From Gammaproteobacteria bacterium Ga0074134 (GTDB lineage Bacteria; Pseudomonadota; Gammaproteobacteria; Ga0077554; Ga007554), in NCBI GenBank assembly GCA_001464965.1, contig LNEJ01000059.1:1-64000 (forward strand): a DNA stretch of 64,000 nt, written 5' to 3'. The notes under the pieces are model-generated. The model saw nothing but the letters and a program-made list of their open reading frames with translations, was not told the origin of the DNA and did not search any database. Positions within the stretch are counted from its first letter, which is position 1. Each line of letters opens with the position of its first letter. The translations under genes and the position numbers were made by a program. Below are positions 27,154-36,494 of this stretch, in pieces.

Positions 27154-28980
27154 ATGTGTGGCATTATCGGCGCGGTTGCGCAGCGTAACGTTGTTCCCAT
27201 CCTGATTGAGGGCCTGAGCCGCCTGGAATACCGCGGCTATGATTCGGCGGGTGTGGCGGTGCTTAACGGCGGCATCAAGCGCGTCCGCGCAGTGGGCCGC
27301 GTTGCCGGCATGCAAGCCAAGGCGGCGGAGGAAGGCCTGCACGGCTTGGTAGGTATCGGACATACCCGCTGGGCGACTCACGGCGGTGTCACTGAGTACA
27401 ACGCCCATCCGCACATCTCCCGCGGCGAGATTGCGGTGGTGCATAACGGCATCATCGAAAATCACGACGAGCGTCGCGCGCATCTCCAGTCCTTGGGTTA
27501 TGTCTTTGAGTCGCAGACCGATACCGAGGTAATCGCGCACCTCATTCATCACCATTATGCGCAATGCGGCGATTTGTTTGCCGCCACGCAGCATGCCGTG
27601 GCTGAGCTGGTCGGTGCTTTTGCGATTGGCGCGATGGCCCTCAAGTCGCCGGAAATCATCACATGCGCGCGCGTGGGCTGCCCGCTGCTGATAGGGTTGG
27701 GCGAAGGCGAGAACTTTATTGCATCCGATGTCTCCGCCGTGCTCTCAAGCACGCGCCGCGTGATTTACCTTGAGGAAGGTGATGTCGCCGAATTGGGGCG
27801 CGATCATGTGACCATCGTTGACCGGTCGGGTGCGCGGGTCGAGCGCGCGGTGCATGTCAGCGATGTCTCGCTCGCCTCGATGGAGCTGGGGCCTTACAGC
27901 CATTTCATGCAGAAGGAGATCCATGAGCAGCCGCGCGCGCTCACCGACACCATCGAGCCCGTCATAGGCGAAGGTTTCAATCCCTTGTTGTTCGGCGCCC
28001 AAGCCGAGGCGATTTTCAAGGACATCAACAGCATCCTGATTCTTGCGGCGGGCACCAGCTACTATGCGGGACTCACCGCCAAGTATTGGATCGAAGCCAT
28101 TGCCAAGCTACCGGTGGCGGTGGAAATCGCCAGCGAATATCGTTACCGCGAGTCGGTGCCGAACCCGAAGCAGCTCATTATCACCATCTCCCAGTCCGGT
28201 GAAACACTGGATACGATGGAGGCCTTGAAGCATGCCAAGGCTTTGGGGCAGAACAAGACACTGGCCATCTGTAACGTGCCGGAAAGTGCCATCCCGCGTG
28301 CCTCCAGCCTGGTGTTTTACACGCGCGCCGGTGCGGAGATCGGCGTGGCGTCCACCAAGGCCTTTACCACGCAGCTCGCCGCATTGTTTGCGCTGGCGGT
28401 CACGCTTGCCAATACCCGTGGTCTGCTGACGCCGGAGAAGGATGCGGAATATCGCGACTCGTTGCGCCACCTGCCCGGCAGTGTGCAGCATGCGTTGAAC
28501 CTGGAGCCTCAGGTTGCCGAGTGGGCCAAGGCGTTTGCGCACAAGCATCATGCGCTTTTCCTTGGGCGTGGCATCCATTATCCCATCGGCCTGGAAGGCG
28601 CGTTAAAGCTCAAGGAAATCTCCTATATCCACGCCGAGGCCTATCCCGCAGGTGAGCTGAAACACGGCCCACTGGCGCTGGTGGATAGCGACATGCCGGT
28701 GGTTGTCATTGCCCCCAACGACGCGCTGCTCGAAAAGGTGAAATCCAATATGCAGGAAGTCCGCGCGCGTGGCGGCGAACTTTTTGTCTTCGCCGATCTG
28801 GACAGCCATTTTGCGGAAAGCGAAGGCGTTCACGTCATCCGCACGCCACGCCACGTCGGCATGCTCTCGCCTATCGTCCATGCCATCCCGGTACAAATGC
28901 TCGCCTATCATGCCGCTTTACAGAAAGGCACCGATGTCGACAAGCCGCGCAATCTGGCAAAGTCGGTGACGGTGGAGTAG
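27154..28980 (+). CDS. glmS: Glutamine-fructose-6-phosphate aminotransferase
   Basis: GlmS, 608 residues, converts fructose-6-P and glutamine to glucosamine-6-P. The catalytic Cys directly follows the initiator Met (CGIIGAV), and the glutaminase domain has YRGYDSAG and GHTRWATHG. Two SIS domains follow, with [11 protein letters not shown], and the chain ends with the conserved [14 protein letters not shown] precedes the ATG. No glmS ribozyme-like leader is present, as expected for a proteobacterium. Confidence 0.97.
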   Translation: MCGIIGAVAQRNVVPILIEGLSRLEYRGYDSAGVAVLNGGIKRVRAVGRVAGMQAKAAEEGLHGLVGIGHTRWATHGGVTEYNAHPHISRGEIAVVHNGIIENHDERRAHLQSLGYVFESQTDTEVIAHLIHHHYAQCGDLFAATQHAVAELVGAFAIGAMALKSPEIITCARVGCPLLIGLGEGENFIASDVSAVLSSTRRVIYLEEGDVAELGRDHVTIVDRSGARVERAVHVSDVSLASMELGPYSHFMQKEIHEQPRALTDTIEPVIGEGFNPLLFGAQAEAIFKDINSILILAAGTSYYAGLTAKYWIEAIAKLPVAVEIASEYRYRESVPNPKQLIITISQSGETLDTMEALKHAKALGQNKTLAICNVPESAIPRASSLVFYTRAGAEIGVASTKAFTTQLAALFALAVTLANTRGLLTPEKDAEYRDSLRHLPGSVQHALNLEPQVAEWAKAFAHKHHALFLGRGIHYPIGLEGALKLKEISYIHAEAYPAGELKHGPLALVDSDMPVVVIAPNDALLEKVKSNMQEVRARGGELFVFADLDSHFAESEGVHVIRTPRHVGMLSPIVHAIPVQMLAYHAALQKGTDVDKPRNLAKSVTVE

Positions 28981-29136
28981 CGATTGGCTCATGGGATTCT
29001 TGGCATGGAAGCCATGGAATATGTTACGGCTTTTTATAGCAGAGCCTCTGCTTCCGACCCGCTGTAGCCAGCCGGTTTAGTAAATAGAGGTCGTTCGACG
29101 TGCGCCAATGCAAAGCGGTGCGCTGCTCTACGTTAT

Positions 29137-29158
29137 TTATTTGCCACAAGGCAAATAA
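29137..29158. terminator. Hairpin containing the stop codon of the DUF4260 gene
   Basis: Nine-bp perfect stem TTATTTGCC (29137-29145) with GGCAAATAA (29150-29158) and a 4-base loop. The TAA stop of the minus-strand gene is the outer end of the stem. Possible terminator or 3' protector; no long U-run. Confidence 0.45.
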
Positions 29159-29550
29159 CGCCCGCGTGATTCTCCATCCGCCCGTCCAATAATGCCAAGA
29201 TGGGTGACATTGAATCCTTCTGGGTACTTCAGGCCGTAACCCAACAATCTATCCGCGCCGATGTGGACGAACCAAATAAGCGCCAAGGCCATAAACAAGG
29301 TGTTGCCCGTTGTGGCAGCAACAACAGCTAATGCGCTAGGCAACAACTTTGAATGCGTGACGTTATATGCCCTTGCTCCAACCTTGGCATTAACGAGATA
29401 CCCAAGAAGCGCCAAATCCGGAAGAAATACGGTTGACCAAAACAGTGGCCAGCTAAACGACTGCTGCCAATAGACAACGAGAGCCAAGAGAAAAACAGCA
29501 AAGCCTTCGAGCTTTAGCAGGATGTTCGGTTTCTCGAATACCGGAAGCAT
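29137..29550 (-). CDS. DUF4260-family membrane protein
   Basis: A 137-residue protein with four probable membrane helices (about 12-28, 35-50, 70-97 and a last partial one). The segments LPDLALLGYLVNAKVGARAYN and HIGADRLLGYGLKYPEGFNVTHLG match my memory of DUF4260, a small membrane family of unknown role that is often found among accessory genes. GAGGA precedes the ATG. The last dozen residues (SRGRYLPCGK) are encoded by a palindrome, so the natural C-terminus may have been altered. Confidence 0.75.
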   Translation of the reverse strand: MLPVFEKPNILLKLEGFAVFLLALVVYWQQSFSWPLFWSTVFLPDLALLGYLVNAKVGARAYNVTHSKLLPSALAVVAATTGNTLFMALALIWFVHIGADRLLGYGLKYPEGFNVTHLGIIGRADGESRGRYLPCGK

Positions 29551-29660
29551 GAATTAGGTCCTCTTTTAAACGTATAACATTGATTATTGTATAATTATTG
29601 TGGATTCAACTATAGAGAAAAATGCCAAATCTGATTTTGTTTACAGCCGCAACGTGTGAG

Positions 29661-30512
29661 TTAGACGCCACTTGCGACCTTGGCCTGCATGAGTGCATCC
29701 ATCTCGCGCAGTCGCACGGCCTTGATGACAAGGCCAAGGTTGTTGGGAATAGTGGAAACTGCAACCGCGCGTTGCTGCGTTGGGACGTTGACGATCCGAA
29801 CTTCACCGGTCGCTGTGTGTTGGGGGCCTGCATAGAGAAGCCCCAAGAGCTTCACCCTGGTGCCGCCCATCATCATATTTCCCTTGCGGTCAGTCCACCC
29901 CGAAGCGTTGTAAAGGAAAACAGGCGAGCCGCTTGAGCCCGGGAAACACGCGGCGTCAATGAGAAATTCCTTGCGACCTTCGTAGTCAATGTTCGGGTGA
30001 GTGGCGGTGATTCCCCTGCGAAGAATCGGCATGTTGTTGGTTTTATCCCAGATCCCATTTGGATAGCCAATCATGAGAATGTCTTCAAGTGCCGAGAGAT
30101 CTTCCAATTCGGCGTCGGTAGGGAGGGTCGATTCGTCGAGCGTGATGAAGAAGAAAGTCTTGCCCGCAGCGGCGGCTTCCGCAATTAGCGGTGCGATCGG
30201 CATGATACACAGATCGACTTGTGGGTCGGGATGTGGAATCCAACGATCTTCGAAGCGATCGAGCTCCAGCGTGATGTGCTGTCCGATCATTGGCCCGCCG
30301 TCCGGTGCTCGCAGGGTCAGACTGAACTGACCTTTCACTGCGCCCTCGATCACGTGCTTGTTGGTAACAATGGCTGGCACGTTTTGAGTGGGACTTTTTA
30401 CAAAGGCGAAAAAGAACCCCGAACCGGTTGAGGACGTACCGTCGGCGAGTTGGCAGACCATGCGAACGGTGCTGTGAGTGAGTTGCTCAGATGGGAGCAG
30501 ATTCAACGGCAT
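29661..30512 (-). CDS. Trypsin-like serine protease domain protein, cytosolic
   Basis: A 283-residue protein with a chymotrypsin-fold triad: His53 in VTNKHVIEG, Asp100 in PQVDLCIMPI, Ser194 in CFPGSSGSPVF. There is no signal peptide and no PDZ domain, unlike HtrA proteases, so it probably acts in the cytosol. GYPNGIWDKTNNMPILRRG is shared with a group of stand-alone trypsin-like proteins found sporadically in bacterial accessory regions. The C-terminus after about 255 is helical and charged. The start has no clear ribosome site. Neighbouring DUF4260 gene is in the same direction, 110 bases downstream. Target and role unknown. Confidence 0.8.
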   Translation of the reverse strand: MPLNLLPSEQLTHSTVRMVCQLADGTSSTGSGFFFAFVKSPTQNVPAIVTNKHVIEGAVKGQFSLTLRAPDGGPMIGQHITLELDRFEDRWIPHPDPQVDLCIMPIAPLIAEAAAAGKTFFFITLDESTLPTDAELEDLSALEDILMIGYPNGIWDKTNNMPILRRGITATHPNIDYEGRKEFLIDAACFPGSSGSPVFLYNASGWTDRKGNMMMGGTRVKLLGLLYAGPQHTATGEVRIVNVPTQQRAVAVSTIPNNLGLVIKAVRLREMDALMQAKVASGV

Positions 30513-30865
30513 TTCGAACCCCTAGTCACGAGCCATGGCATCTACAGTAATAGCAGGGGGCCAGCACCCGGACATTCTTTAATAACACGGACGCCCATAA
30601 TGCCACCGTAATTGGTTGATGAGCAATGGAATCGGTGCCCCTGCATCAGTATATTAACACCAATAGTGCTGACAGTACCGGCATGCCGCCGCGGCTATGT
30701 GTACGCCCCCGCCTACTCGATCTGGTCTCCATCGCTTGTCCGAGGTCAGAGCCTCTCTGAGCCAGTCTGTCGACGACGATTTTAAAGTGATATACAACAG
30801 GCCTTGGCTTCACATCCCGTGAAATAAGTATACTTAAACGATGGTCGGCTTCAGCGTTTTCATGG
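30513..30865. other. 353-bp intergenic region without recognisable gene
   Basis: No coding frame with convincing composition, tRNA or strong hairpin is seen. A 12-bp palindrome TAAGTATACTTA at 30825-30836 lies 30 bases beyond the DgkA stop. The region should include the promoter of the protease gene, which reads leftward, and the 3' end of the DgkA operon. Confidence 0.5.
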
Positions 30866-31237
30866 CTATTTCACCAGGATGCAGCCCCAGACCACCAGTA
30901 CATTGATCAGGGCAATCAATACCGAGGCACTGCCGATATCCTTGGCGCGCTTGGCAAGGCGGTGGTTTTCCAGTGAGATACGGTCAACGGCCGCCTCGAC
31001 GGCGGAGTTGAGCAATTCCACGATGAGCACCAGCAATACGCTGGCAATCATGATGGCTCGTTCGGTGCCCGTCACCGGCAGGAACCAGGTTAAGGGTATC
31101 AGGCCTGCGGCAAGCAGCGCCTCCTGGCGGAAGGCGTCTTCACAAACATAAGCGGCTTTCAGTCCGGCGAGCGAGTAATGCAGTGCGTTCCACATCCGTC
31201 GCAGGCCGGTTTTACCCTTGTACGGGCTTTCTTGCAT
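30866..31237 (-). CDS. dgkA: Diacylglycerol kinase DgkA
   Basis: Integral membrane kinase of 123 residues that phosphorylates diacylglycerol to phosphatidic acid. It has three membrane helices, the active-site stretch LIVELLNSAVEAAVDRI and the family signature RAKDIGSASVLIAL. A start at 31237 has AAGGA before it and gives the normal family length; the frame continues upstream inside the glycosyltransferase. It is the last gene of a three-gene operon with the glycosyltransferase and phosphoesterase, 4 bases from the former's stop. That setting suggests it recycles diacylglycerol released by the phosphoesterase. Confidence 0.95.
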   Translation of the reverse strand: MQESPYKGKTGLRRMWNALHYSLAGLKAAYVCEDAFRQEALLAAGLIPLTWFLPVTGTERAIMIASVLLVLIVELLNSAVEAAVDRISLENHRLAKRAKDIGSASVLIALINVLVVWGCILVK

Positions 31238-31241
31238 CACA

Positions 31242-32402
31242 TCATCCTTGCTTGGCAGCAGCAATGACCCGTTGATATAGCCCGGCCATCCGGCCCGCCA
31301 GCGCGGTATCTGACCATTGAGCGGCATACTCGCGCGCCTCTTGCGACATTCGCATGCGTCGCGGCGGATCGCTCAACAGGCTTGTCATGGCATCGGCAAA
31401 GGCGTCAGGATCATCCTCGGGAACGCAGGCGCCGCGGGCCGGGGACAGGATGTCGACGGTGCCCATAACGGCCAGAGCCACTACCGGCAACCCCATCGCC
31501 ATGGCCTCAAGCAATACCAGTCCCTGGGTTTCAGTTCGTGAAGCGAAGACAAACACATCGGCGGCGGCGTAGCAGTCCAGAAGTTCGCGGGCACGGTCAA
31601 GATATCCTACAAACATAACGTTATGCACCAACCCCTGTTCCTCGACCCTCTGTTTCAGCGAGTTCAGCGCCGGCCCTTCGCCAGCCACCAGCAGCAGAAA
31701 ATCCGGCATCTCGCGTCTCGCCCGGGCGGCAACATCTATCAGAAAAGCGATATTCTTTTCATGAGCCACCCTTCCAACATACAGTGCCAGCGGGCGCTCG
31801 CTGGCAATGCCGTGATCAGCGCGAAACCGCTCGCGCTCACCGTGGCGAAAATTCGCCAAGGGTATACCCGTGGGCAATATCTCCATCGGTGTCGTTACCC
31901 CATAGTTTGCGAGACGGTCATGTATGGCGCGGGACGGCACGATTACCGAATCCAGCGCATTACACTGGGCGCGTGAAAAGCGCCGCGCCATGCCGCGCGT
32001 CCATGAGGCGGGAAGAAAAGGTGCGTAGTACTGAAGGTAATCCTCGAACAAGGTATGGTAGGTGGCAATGACCGGTATCTTGAGGCGGCGCGCGACGGAA
32101 TGGCCGGTGTAGTGGGCAACAAAGGGGGTTTGGATATGGATCAGGTCGCAACCTTGCTGGACGGCCTCAGCAACCGATGCTTGCATCAGGCGCCAGTTGA
32201 CCAGCCTATCCTCCGGGTCGCGAGGCACGGTGCGTGATGGCACTCTGACAACCCAATCGCTATTGCAGGGAATGCCATAGTCAGGGGCGATCACCCTGAC
32301 TTCGACACCACAAGTGGCCAGTGCATAATGATAGGTCTGAATCGCGGTTGATACCCCGTTTATCCGGGGAAAATAGACATCAGACACCATCAATACACGC
32401 AT
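31242..32402 (-). CDS. GT4 glycosyltransferase, candidate glycolipid synthase (Agt-like)
   Basis: A 386-residue GT-B glycosyltransferase of family GT4. The N-terminal acceptor domain begins MRVLMVSDVYFPRINGVSTA, and the donor site has VGRVAHEKNI and the EAMAMGLPVVAL motif with upstream Glu in RTETQGLVLLE. Relatives include mannosyl-, glucosyl- and lipid glycosyltransferases. The next gene upstream encodes a PlcP-type phosphoesterase and overlaps it by 13 bases, the same pairing as the plcP-agt operons that replace phospholipids with glycolipids under phosphate limitation in marine and soil bacteria. That function is inferred from context. Confidence 0.85.
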   Translation of the reverse strand: MRVLMVSDVYFPRINGVSTAIQTYHYALATCGVEVRVIAPDYGIPCNSDWVVRVPSRTVPRDPEDRLVNWRLMQASVAEAVQQGCDLIHIQTPFVAHYTGHSVARRLKIPVIATYHTLFEDYLQYYAPFLPASWTRGMARRFSRAQCNALDSVIVPSRAIHDRLANYGVTTPMEILPTGIPLANFRHGERERFRADHGIASERPLALYVGRVAHEKNIAFLIDVAARARREMPDFLLLVAGEGPALNSLKQRVEEQGLVHNVMFVGYLDRARELLDCYAAADVFVFASRTETQGLVLLEAMAMGLPVVALAVMGTVDILSPARGACVPEDDPDAFADAMTSLLSDPPRRMRMSQEAREYAAQWSDTALAGRMAGLYQRVIAAAKQG

Positions 32403-33172
32403 TCATTTTCCTTCTGCAGTTCTTTCTTTCTATTGGATTGAGGCCCCCAGTGAACAAGTTCCAACCGGCCGTCAAAATGCTCAACAATGGCGGTACAGCT
32501 GTCGACCCAGTCACCGCAATTAACATACACCAGGCCATCAACGTCACGAATCGAGGCGCTGTGGATATGGCCGCAAATAATGCCGTGCAGCCCTTTCTGG
32601 CGGGCATAGTGGATTGCCGCCTCCTCGAACTCGAAAATAAATTGCAGCGCTTTTTTTACGCGACCCTTGGCGTAACCCGCCAGCGACCAGTATCCGGGAA
32701 TGCCAAGAAAACGCCGCCACCAGGAAATCCATGAATTGATACGGACCAGCTCGTTGTAGGCCATATCACCCAGCACAGCGACCCAGCGATGATGCTTTGT
32801 GACCTGATCGAATTCATCCCCGTGCATGAGAATAAATTGACGGCCATCAGCCAACTCATGCACGTATTCCGAAACCACCTCGATGTCGCCAAAAACGACA
32901 CCAACATATTCACGAAGTGCCTCATCGTGATTGCCGGGAATAAATCGCACGCACTCGCCATGGCGGCCACGGCGCAGGACTTTTTGGATAACGGTATTTT
33001 GTGCTCTGCTCCAGTGGATACTGCGATTCATGGCCCAGAAATCCAGAATATCGCCAATCAGAAACAGGTTTTCGGCGCTATGTTCACGCAAAAAATCAAC
33101 CAATTGCTCAGCCTGACATGAACGTGTACCCAAGTGGAGATCAGAAATGAAAATGGAGCGAACGCTTTGCAT
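32390..33172 (-). CDS. Calcineurin-like phosphoesterase, PlcP-type phospholipase C candidate
   Basis: A 260-residue metallophosphoesterase with all five metal motifs: DLHLG (11-15), GDILD (40-44), GNHDE (80-84), HGDEFD (117-122) and GHIH (201-204). Such proteins are often labelled UDP-2,3-diacylglucosamine hydrolase, but LpxH has GNRDF where this has GNHDE, and the N-terminal FISDLHLGTRSCQAEQLVDFLR and HSAENLFLIGD match PlcP of rhizobia and marine bacteria as I recall it. PlcP cuts phospholipids to diacylglycerol. The gene heads an operon with a glycosyltransferase and DgkA. No convincing Pho box was found upstream. Confidence 0.85.
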   Translation of the reverse strand: MQSVRSIFISDLHLGTRSCQAEQLVDFLREHSAENLFLIGDILDFWAMNRSIHWSRAQNTVIQKVLRRGRHGECVRFIPGNHDEALREYVGVVFGDIEVVSEYVHELADGRQFILMHGDEFDQVTKHHRWVAVLGDMAYNELVRINSWISWWRRFLGIPGYWSLAGYAKGRVKKALQFIFEFEEAAIHYARQKGLHGIICGHIHSASIRDVDGLVYVNCGDWVDSCTAIVEHFDGRLELVHWGPQSNRKKELQKENECVY

Positions 33173-33245
33173 CCGAACATAGTAAAGATGTTTTGTTGCA
33201 GATAGATGAATGCTGGAAAATAAGGCAAATGAAATGGATTCTGAG

Positions 33246-33278
33246 AAGCGCCTCGATCAGCAGGCCGATCAGGCGCTT
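33246..33278 (-). terminator. Hairpin between ABC exporter operon and phosphoesterase operon
   Basis: AAGCGCCT-C-GATC (33246-33258) pairs with GATC-AGGCGCTT (33267-33278), one bulged C, loop of 8. It lies 78 bases after the end of the ABC permease operon on the minus strand and 74 bases before the phosphoesterase start. No U-run follows, so a terminator role is tentative. Confidence 0.5.
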
Positions 33279-33355
33279 GGTTCAGGTTTGCATAGGTCAG
33301 CTCGCACAGGTGGCGGGCACATTGTCACCTTTAGTTAGCCCCCTTCCTGCATACA

Positions 33356-34441
33356 TTATCGGATTCTGAATATGCTCAACACCAGTGTCGTCATCCCCAG
33401 CAGCGCCATCATACCGTACTCGAAGGGGTGGTCGGTGATGCCGCCGCCTTTCAGAAAGAGATCGCGGATCACGACCAGATAATAGCGCAACGGATCGAGC
33501 CAGGTGAGGAGCTGCACTCCTTCCGGCATATTGTGGATCGGGAAGGCGAAGCCGGACAGGATCATCATGGGCATGACAAAGAAGGTGGCGGTCAGCATGG
33601 CCTGCTGCTGGGTGGCGGCGTAGCTGGATACCAGCAGGCCGAGCCCCTGGGTACTGGCGAGCAGAAGTAGGCTGGCCGCGATCAGGGCGATGAACTCGCC
33701 GTAAAATGGCACATCGAACCACAGCACGGCGATAGCCGCGATCAGTATCGCATCGAACAGGCCGACGCATGCCACGGGGATAATTTTGCCGATTAGAAAT
33801 TCAATGCGTCCCAGCGGTGTCACCATCAGCCGTTCCAGGGTGCCGCGCTCACGCTCGCGGACCACGGTCATGGCGGTGAGCATCATGGTGCTGATGAAAA
33901 TCACGTTGGCCATGATGCCCGGGATGAAGTACCAGCGGTCTTCGAGATTGGGGTTGAACCAGGACCGTTCTTCCACCGTCACCGGCGGCACGATTCCGGC
34001 CTGTGTCTGAGCGTGTTGGCTGATGATGCGGCTCATCTCGCCGGTGATCAGTTGCGCGCTGTTGGGGTCGGAACCGTCGGACAGCAGTTGTACTGTGCGC
34101 TTTGCGGTAAACTTTGACGGGATTTGCAGAATAACGCGCACTTCGTTGCGATCCATGGCCGCGCTGGCGTCGCGCATGGTGGGAAAATGATGCAGCGTGT
34201 AATGTCCGGTGGCGGTTATTGCGGATAGCAGCTCGCGCGCCTGCTGGCTGTCGTCGAAACTGACCACCGCGACGTCGGCGTGCCGCACATCGAAAGTGGC
34301 GGCATAGCCGAATACCACAAGCTGGAGCAGTGGCGGAACGATCAGCGAAAAGCGCATGCGTGGGTCGCGGAATAACTGAAGGAACTCCTTGGTCAACAAG
34401 GCGCGCAGGCGTAGCAGGACGGCGGTCAGTGCGGAGATCAT
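33356..34441 (-). CDS. ABC-2 exporter permease, second (YbhR-like)
   Basis: ABC-2 type permease of 361 residues: an N-terminal helix after LTKEFLQLFRDPRMRFS, a large extracytoplasmic domain (about 45-165) and five C-terminal helices beginning GIMANVIFISTMMLTAM, with the motif VVREREXGTLERLMVTPL-type (here VVRERERGTLERLMVTPLG). The ATG overlaps the preceding permease stop by four bases. It closes an operon of adaptor, two ATPases and two permeases resembling E. coli YbhGFSR, which exports drugs and other small molecules. The substrate is unknown here. Confidence 0.9.
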   Translation of the reverse strand: MISALTAVLLRLRALLTKEFLQLFRDPRMRFSLIVPPLLQLVVFGYAATFDVRHADVAVVSFDDSQQARELLSAITATGHYTLHHFPTMRDASAAMDRNEVRVILQIPSKFTAKRTVQLLSDGSDPNSAQLITGEMSRIISQHAQTQAGIVPPVTVEERSWFNPNLEDRWYFIPGIMANVIFISTMMLTAMTVVRERERGTLERLMVTPLGRIEFLIGKIIPVACVGLFDAILIAAIAVLWFDVPFYGEFIALIAASLLLLASTQGLGLLVSSYAATQQQAMLTATFFVMPMMILSGFAFPIHNMPEGVQLLTWLDPLRYYLVVIRDLFLKGGGITDHPFEYGMMALLGMTTLVLSIFRIR

Positions 34442-35544
34442 GGCGGCAACTCCAGTTTCCGCGCCTGTCGTATGAGAAGAACGGCAAACACCGCCAATAT
34501 CAAAAGCAGCGCCACCACCTCACCCCATAGTGCGAGGGGCGAGATGCCCTTGAGAAAGATCGCCTTGGAGAGAGTTACATAATGACGTGCCGGAACGATC
34601 AGCGTCACGTATTGCAGGATCACGGGCATATTGGCGATGGCATAGATAACGCCGGACAGCAGGAAGGCGGGCAGGAACGTGCTCACCTGGGCGAGCTGGG
34701 TGGCAAGCATCTGGTTGCCGGCAAAGACCGAGATCAGGGCGCCTTGCGTCATGACGACAAGCAGGAACAACGCGGAGACCAGCGCGAGTTCCAGCATCGA
34801 GCCGCGCAACGGTATATCGAAGATGAGCAGCGACGCGGCAATGGCGAGGAGAACGTCGGCCATGCCGATGAAGAAATAGGGGGTCAGCTTGCCGAGCAGG
34901 AATTCGTTGCGTGTTAGCGGCGTGGTGCGCAGCATCACCAGATTGCCTGACTCCATCTCGCGCGCGATGGTAAGCGAGGTCAGCAATGACCCCACCACGG
35001 ACATGACCATGACGATCACGCCGGGGACGATGGCGTAGCGGCTTTCATTGGCTTCATTGAACCAGGTGCGGGTTTCAACGACGATGGGCGCGCTGCGGCT
35101 CTTGAGCGACAGGGCATATTCGTTGACCAGCGACATTGCATAGTTGCGCATCAGGCGCGCGGTATTGGCATCCATGCCGTCGAGAATGAGCTGCACTCGC
35201 GCCTGCCCCTGGGCCAGCGCGCGCGCATAGCCGTGCGGAATCACCACGGCGGCCCACACCTCGTCATTCTGAATCGCGGCCCGCAGGGCATGACGATCTT
35301 CGAAATGTCGCACCACCTGAAAGGCATGGCTGCCTTCGAAACGTGCGGCGAGTTCGTTGGAGGCGGTATCGTGCGATTCCTGCAGGATGCCAATCGGCGC
35401 CTCCATAATGTCCAGGCGGATGGCATAGCCATAGAGGAACAGCATCATCGTCGGCAGAAAGAACATCAGCCCTAGGCTGCGCGGATCACGCAGCAAATGC
35501 CACCATTCCTTGCGGGCCATGGCACGGACGTTTTGCAGTCTCAT
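34438..35544 (-). CDS. ABC-2 exporter permease, first (YbhS-like)
   Basis: ABC-2 permease of 368 residues with the RKEWWHLLRDPRSLGLMFFLP amphipathic start, a periplasmic domain, and the helix-linker motif AREMESGNLVMLRTTPLTRNEF. It pairs with the following permease to form the channel. Overlaps: its stop with the next permease start (ATGA), its ATG with the stop of the ATPase gene upstream. Same operon and inference as the neighbours. Confidence 0.9.
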   Translation of the reverse strand: MRLQNVRAMARKEWWHLLRDPRSLGLMFFLPTMMLFLYGYAIRLDIMEAPIGILQESHDTASNELAARFEGSHAFQVVRHFEDRHALRAAIQNDEVWAAVVIPHGYARALAQGQARVQLILDGMDANTARLMRNYAMSLVNEYALSLKSRSAPIVVETRTWFNEANESRYAIVPGVIVMVMSVVGSLLTSLTIAREMESGNLVMLRTTPLTRNEFLLGKLTPYFFIGMADVLLAIAASLLIFDIPLRGSMLELALVSALFLLVVMTQGALISVFAGNQMLATQLAQVSTFLPAFLLSGVIYAIANMPVILQYVTLIVPARHYVTLSKAIFLKGISPLALWGEVVALLLILAVFAVLLIRQARKLELPP

Positions 35545-36494
35545 GCGGCCTCCCGTCCTTCCAGCACGGCGACAAACACGTCTTCGAGCTCCGGTGGTGC
35601 GGGCTTGATCGCGCCCACTATAACACCGTGGCGTTCCGCTTCGGTGCGGATTTTTTTGATAACCTGATCTGCCGAGGCGCCAGACTGCAATCTCAGACGC
35701 AGACGTTCAGCATGCGGTATAACCTCGCGCACCTCGTCCCACTGCGCGAGCAGGCGCGCACAATCTGGACAGGCCGGAGTATAAACCTCGATGATCGGCG
35801 TGGGCAGTGGACGTGCGAGCAGCTCCTCCGGCGTTCCTTCGGTGACGATGCGGCCGGCATGCATCAGGGCAAGGCGGTCGCAGAACAGTGCCTCGTCCAT
35901 GTAGTGGGTCGTCACCAGAACGCCGATACCGCCCTCGGCAAGTTCATAGACCAGCTCCCAGAGCTGCTGGCGGGCGAACGGATCTATCCCTGAGGTGGGT
36001 TCGTCGAGGAACAGCACGTCGGGCTCGTGCAGCAATGCGGCCGCTACCGACAGACGCCGCTGATAGCCGAGCGGCAAGCGTGCCGCCCGCGTGTCCTTGT
36101 CGCTGCTCAGGTTCAGTCGCTCAAGCGCCCAGTCCAGCCGTGTCTTGGCGCGCGTTCCGTGCAGGCCGTAGAGACCCGCCTGTAGCGTAAGATTTTCCAT
36201 GATGGTGAGATCGCCATAAAGGGCGAAGCGCTGGGTGACATAGCCGATATGCGACCGTGCGCGGCGGGCATGGCGCACCATGTCGATGCTGCCCACGTGT
36301 ACTTGGCCGCTGGTCGGTGGGAGTGTTCCGCAGAGCATGCGGATAGCGGTGGTCTTGCCGGCGCCATTGGCGCCGAGCAAGCCGAATACCTCGCCGCGGC
36401 GTACCACGAGATCGATTTCCCTTACCGCCGCGAACCTGCCGAAGTAGCGTGTGAGTCCGCGAGCTTCGATGACCGGATCGTGTTGTTCAGTCAT
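35541..36494 (-). CDS. ABC exporter ATPase, second half of a split YbhF-type ATPase
   Basis: ATP-binding protein of 317 residues: Walker A GANGAGKTTAIRML, signature LPLGYQRRLSVAAAL, where the usual LSGGQ is replaced by LPLGYQ, Walker B LFLDEPTSGIDP and H-loop TTHYMDEA. A C-terminal extension (about 235-317) has CPDC and a ferredoxin-like region. The ATG at 36494 overlaps the TGA of the first ATPase by four bases; the frame extends further upstream but as shadow. In E. coli YbhF both ATPase domains are one chain, here they are two. Confidence 0.92.
   Translation of the reverse strand: MTEQHDPVIEARGLTRYFGRFAAVREIDLVVRRGEVFGLLGANGAGKTTAIRMLCGTLPPTSGQVHVGSIDMVRHARRARSHIGYVTQRFALYGDLTIMENLTLQAGLYGLHGTRAKTRLDWALERLNLSSDKDTRAARLPLGYQRRLSVAAALLHEPDVLFLDEPTSGIDPFARQQLWELVYELAEGGIGVLVTTHYMDEALFCDRLALMHAGRIVTEGTPEELLARPLPTPIIEVYTPACPDCARLLAQWDEVREVIPHAERLRLRLQSGASADQVIKKIRTEAERHGVIVGAIKPAPPELEDVFVAVLEGREAA

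Noticed and set aside
32390-33172. Calling the phosphoesterase LpxH
   Set aside because: It has GNHDE where LpxH has GNRDF, longer C-terminus and an operon partner typical of PlcP. The label was kept as PlcP-type candidate.
33173-33240. Pho box upstream of the phosphoesterase operon
   Set aside because: Several CAT half-sites occur on the minus strand but spacing does not give convincing 11-bp direct repeats of the CTGTCAT type.
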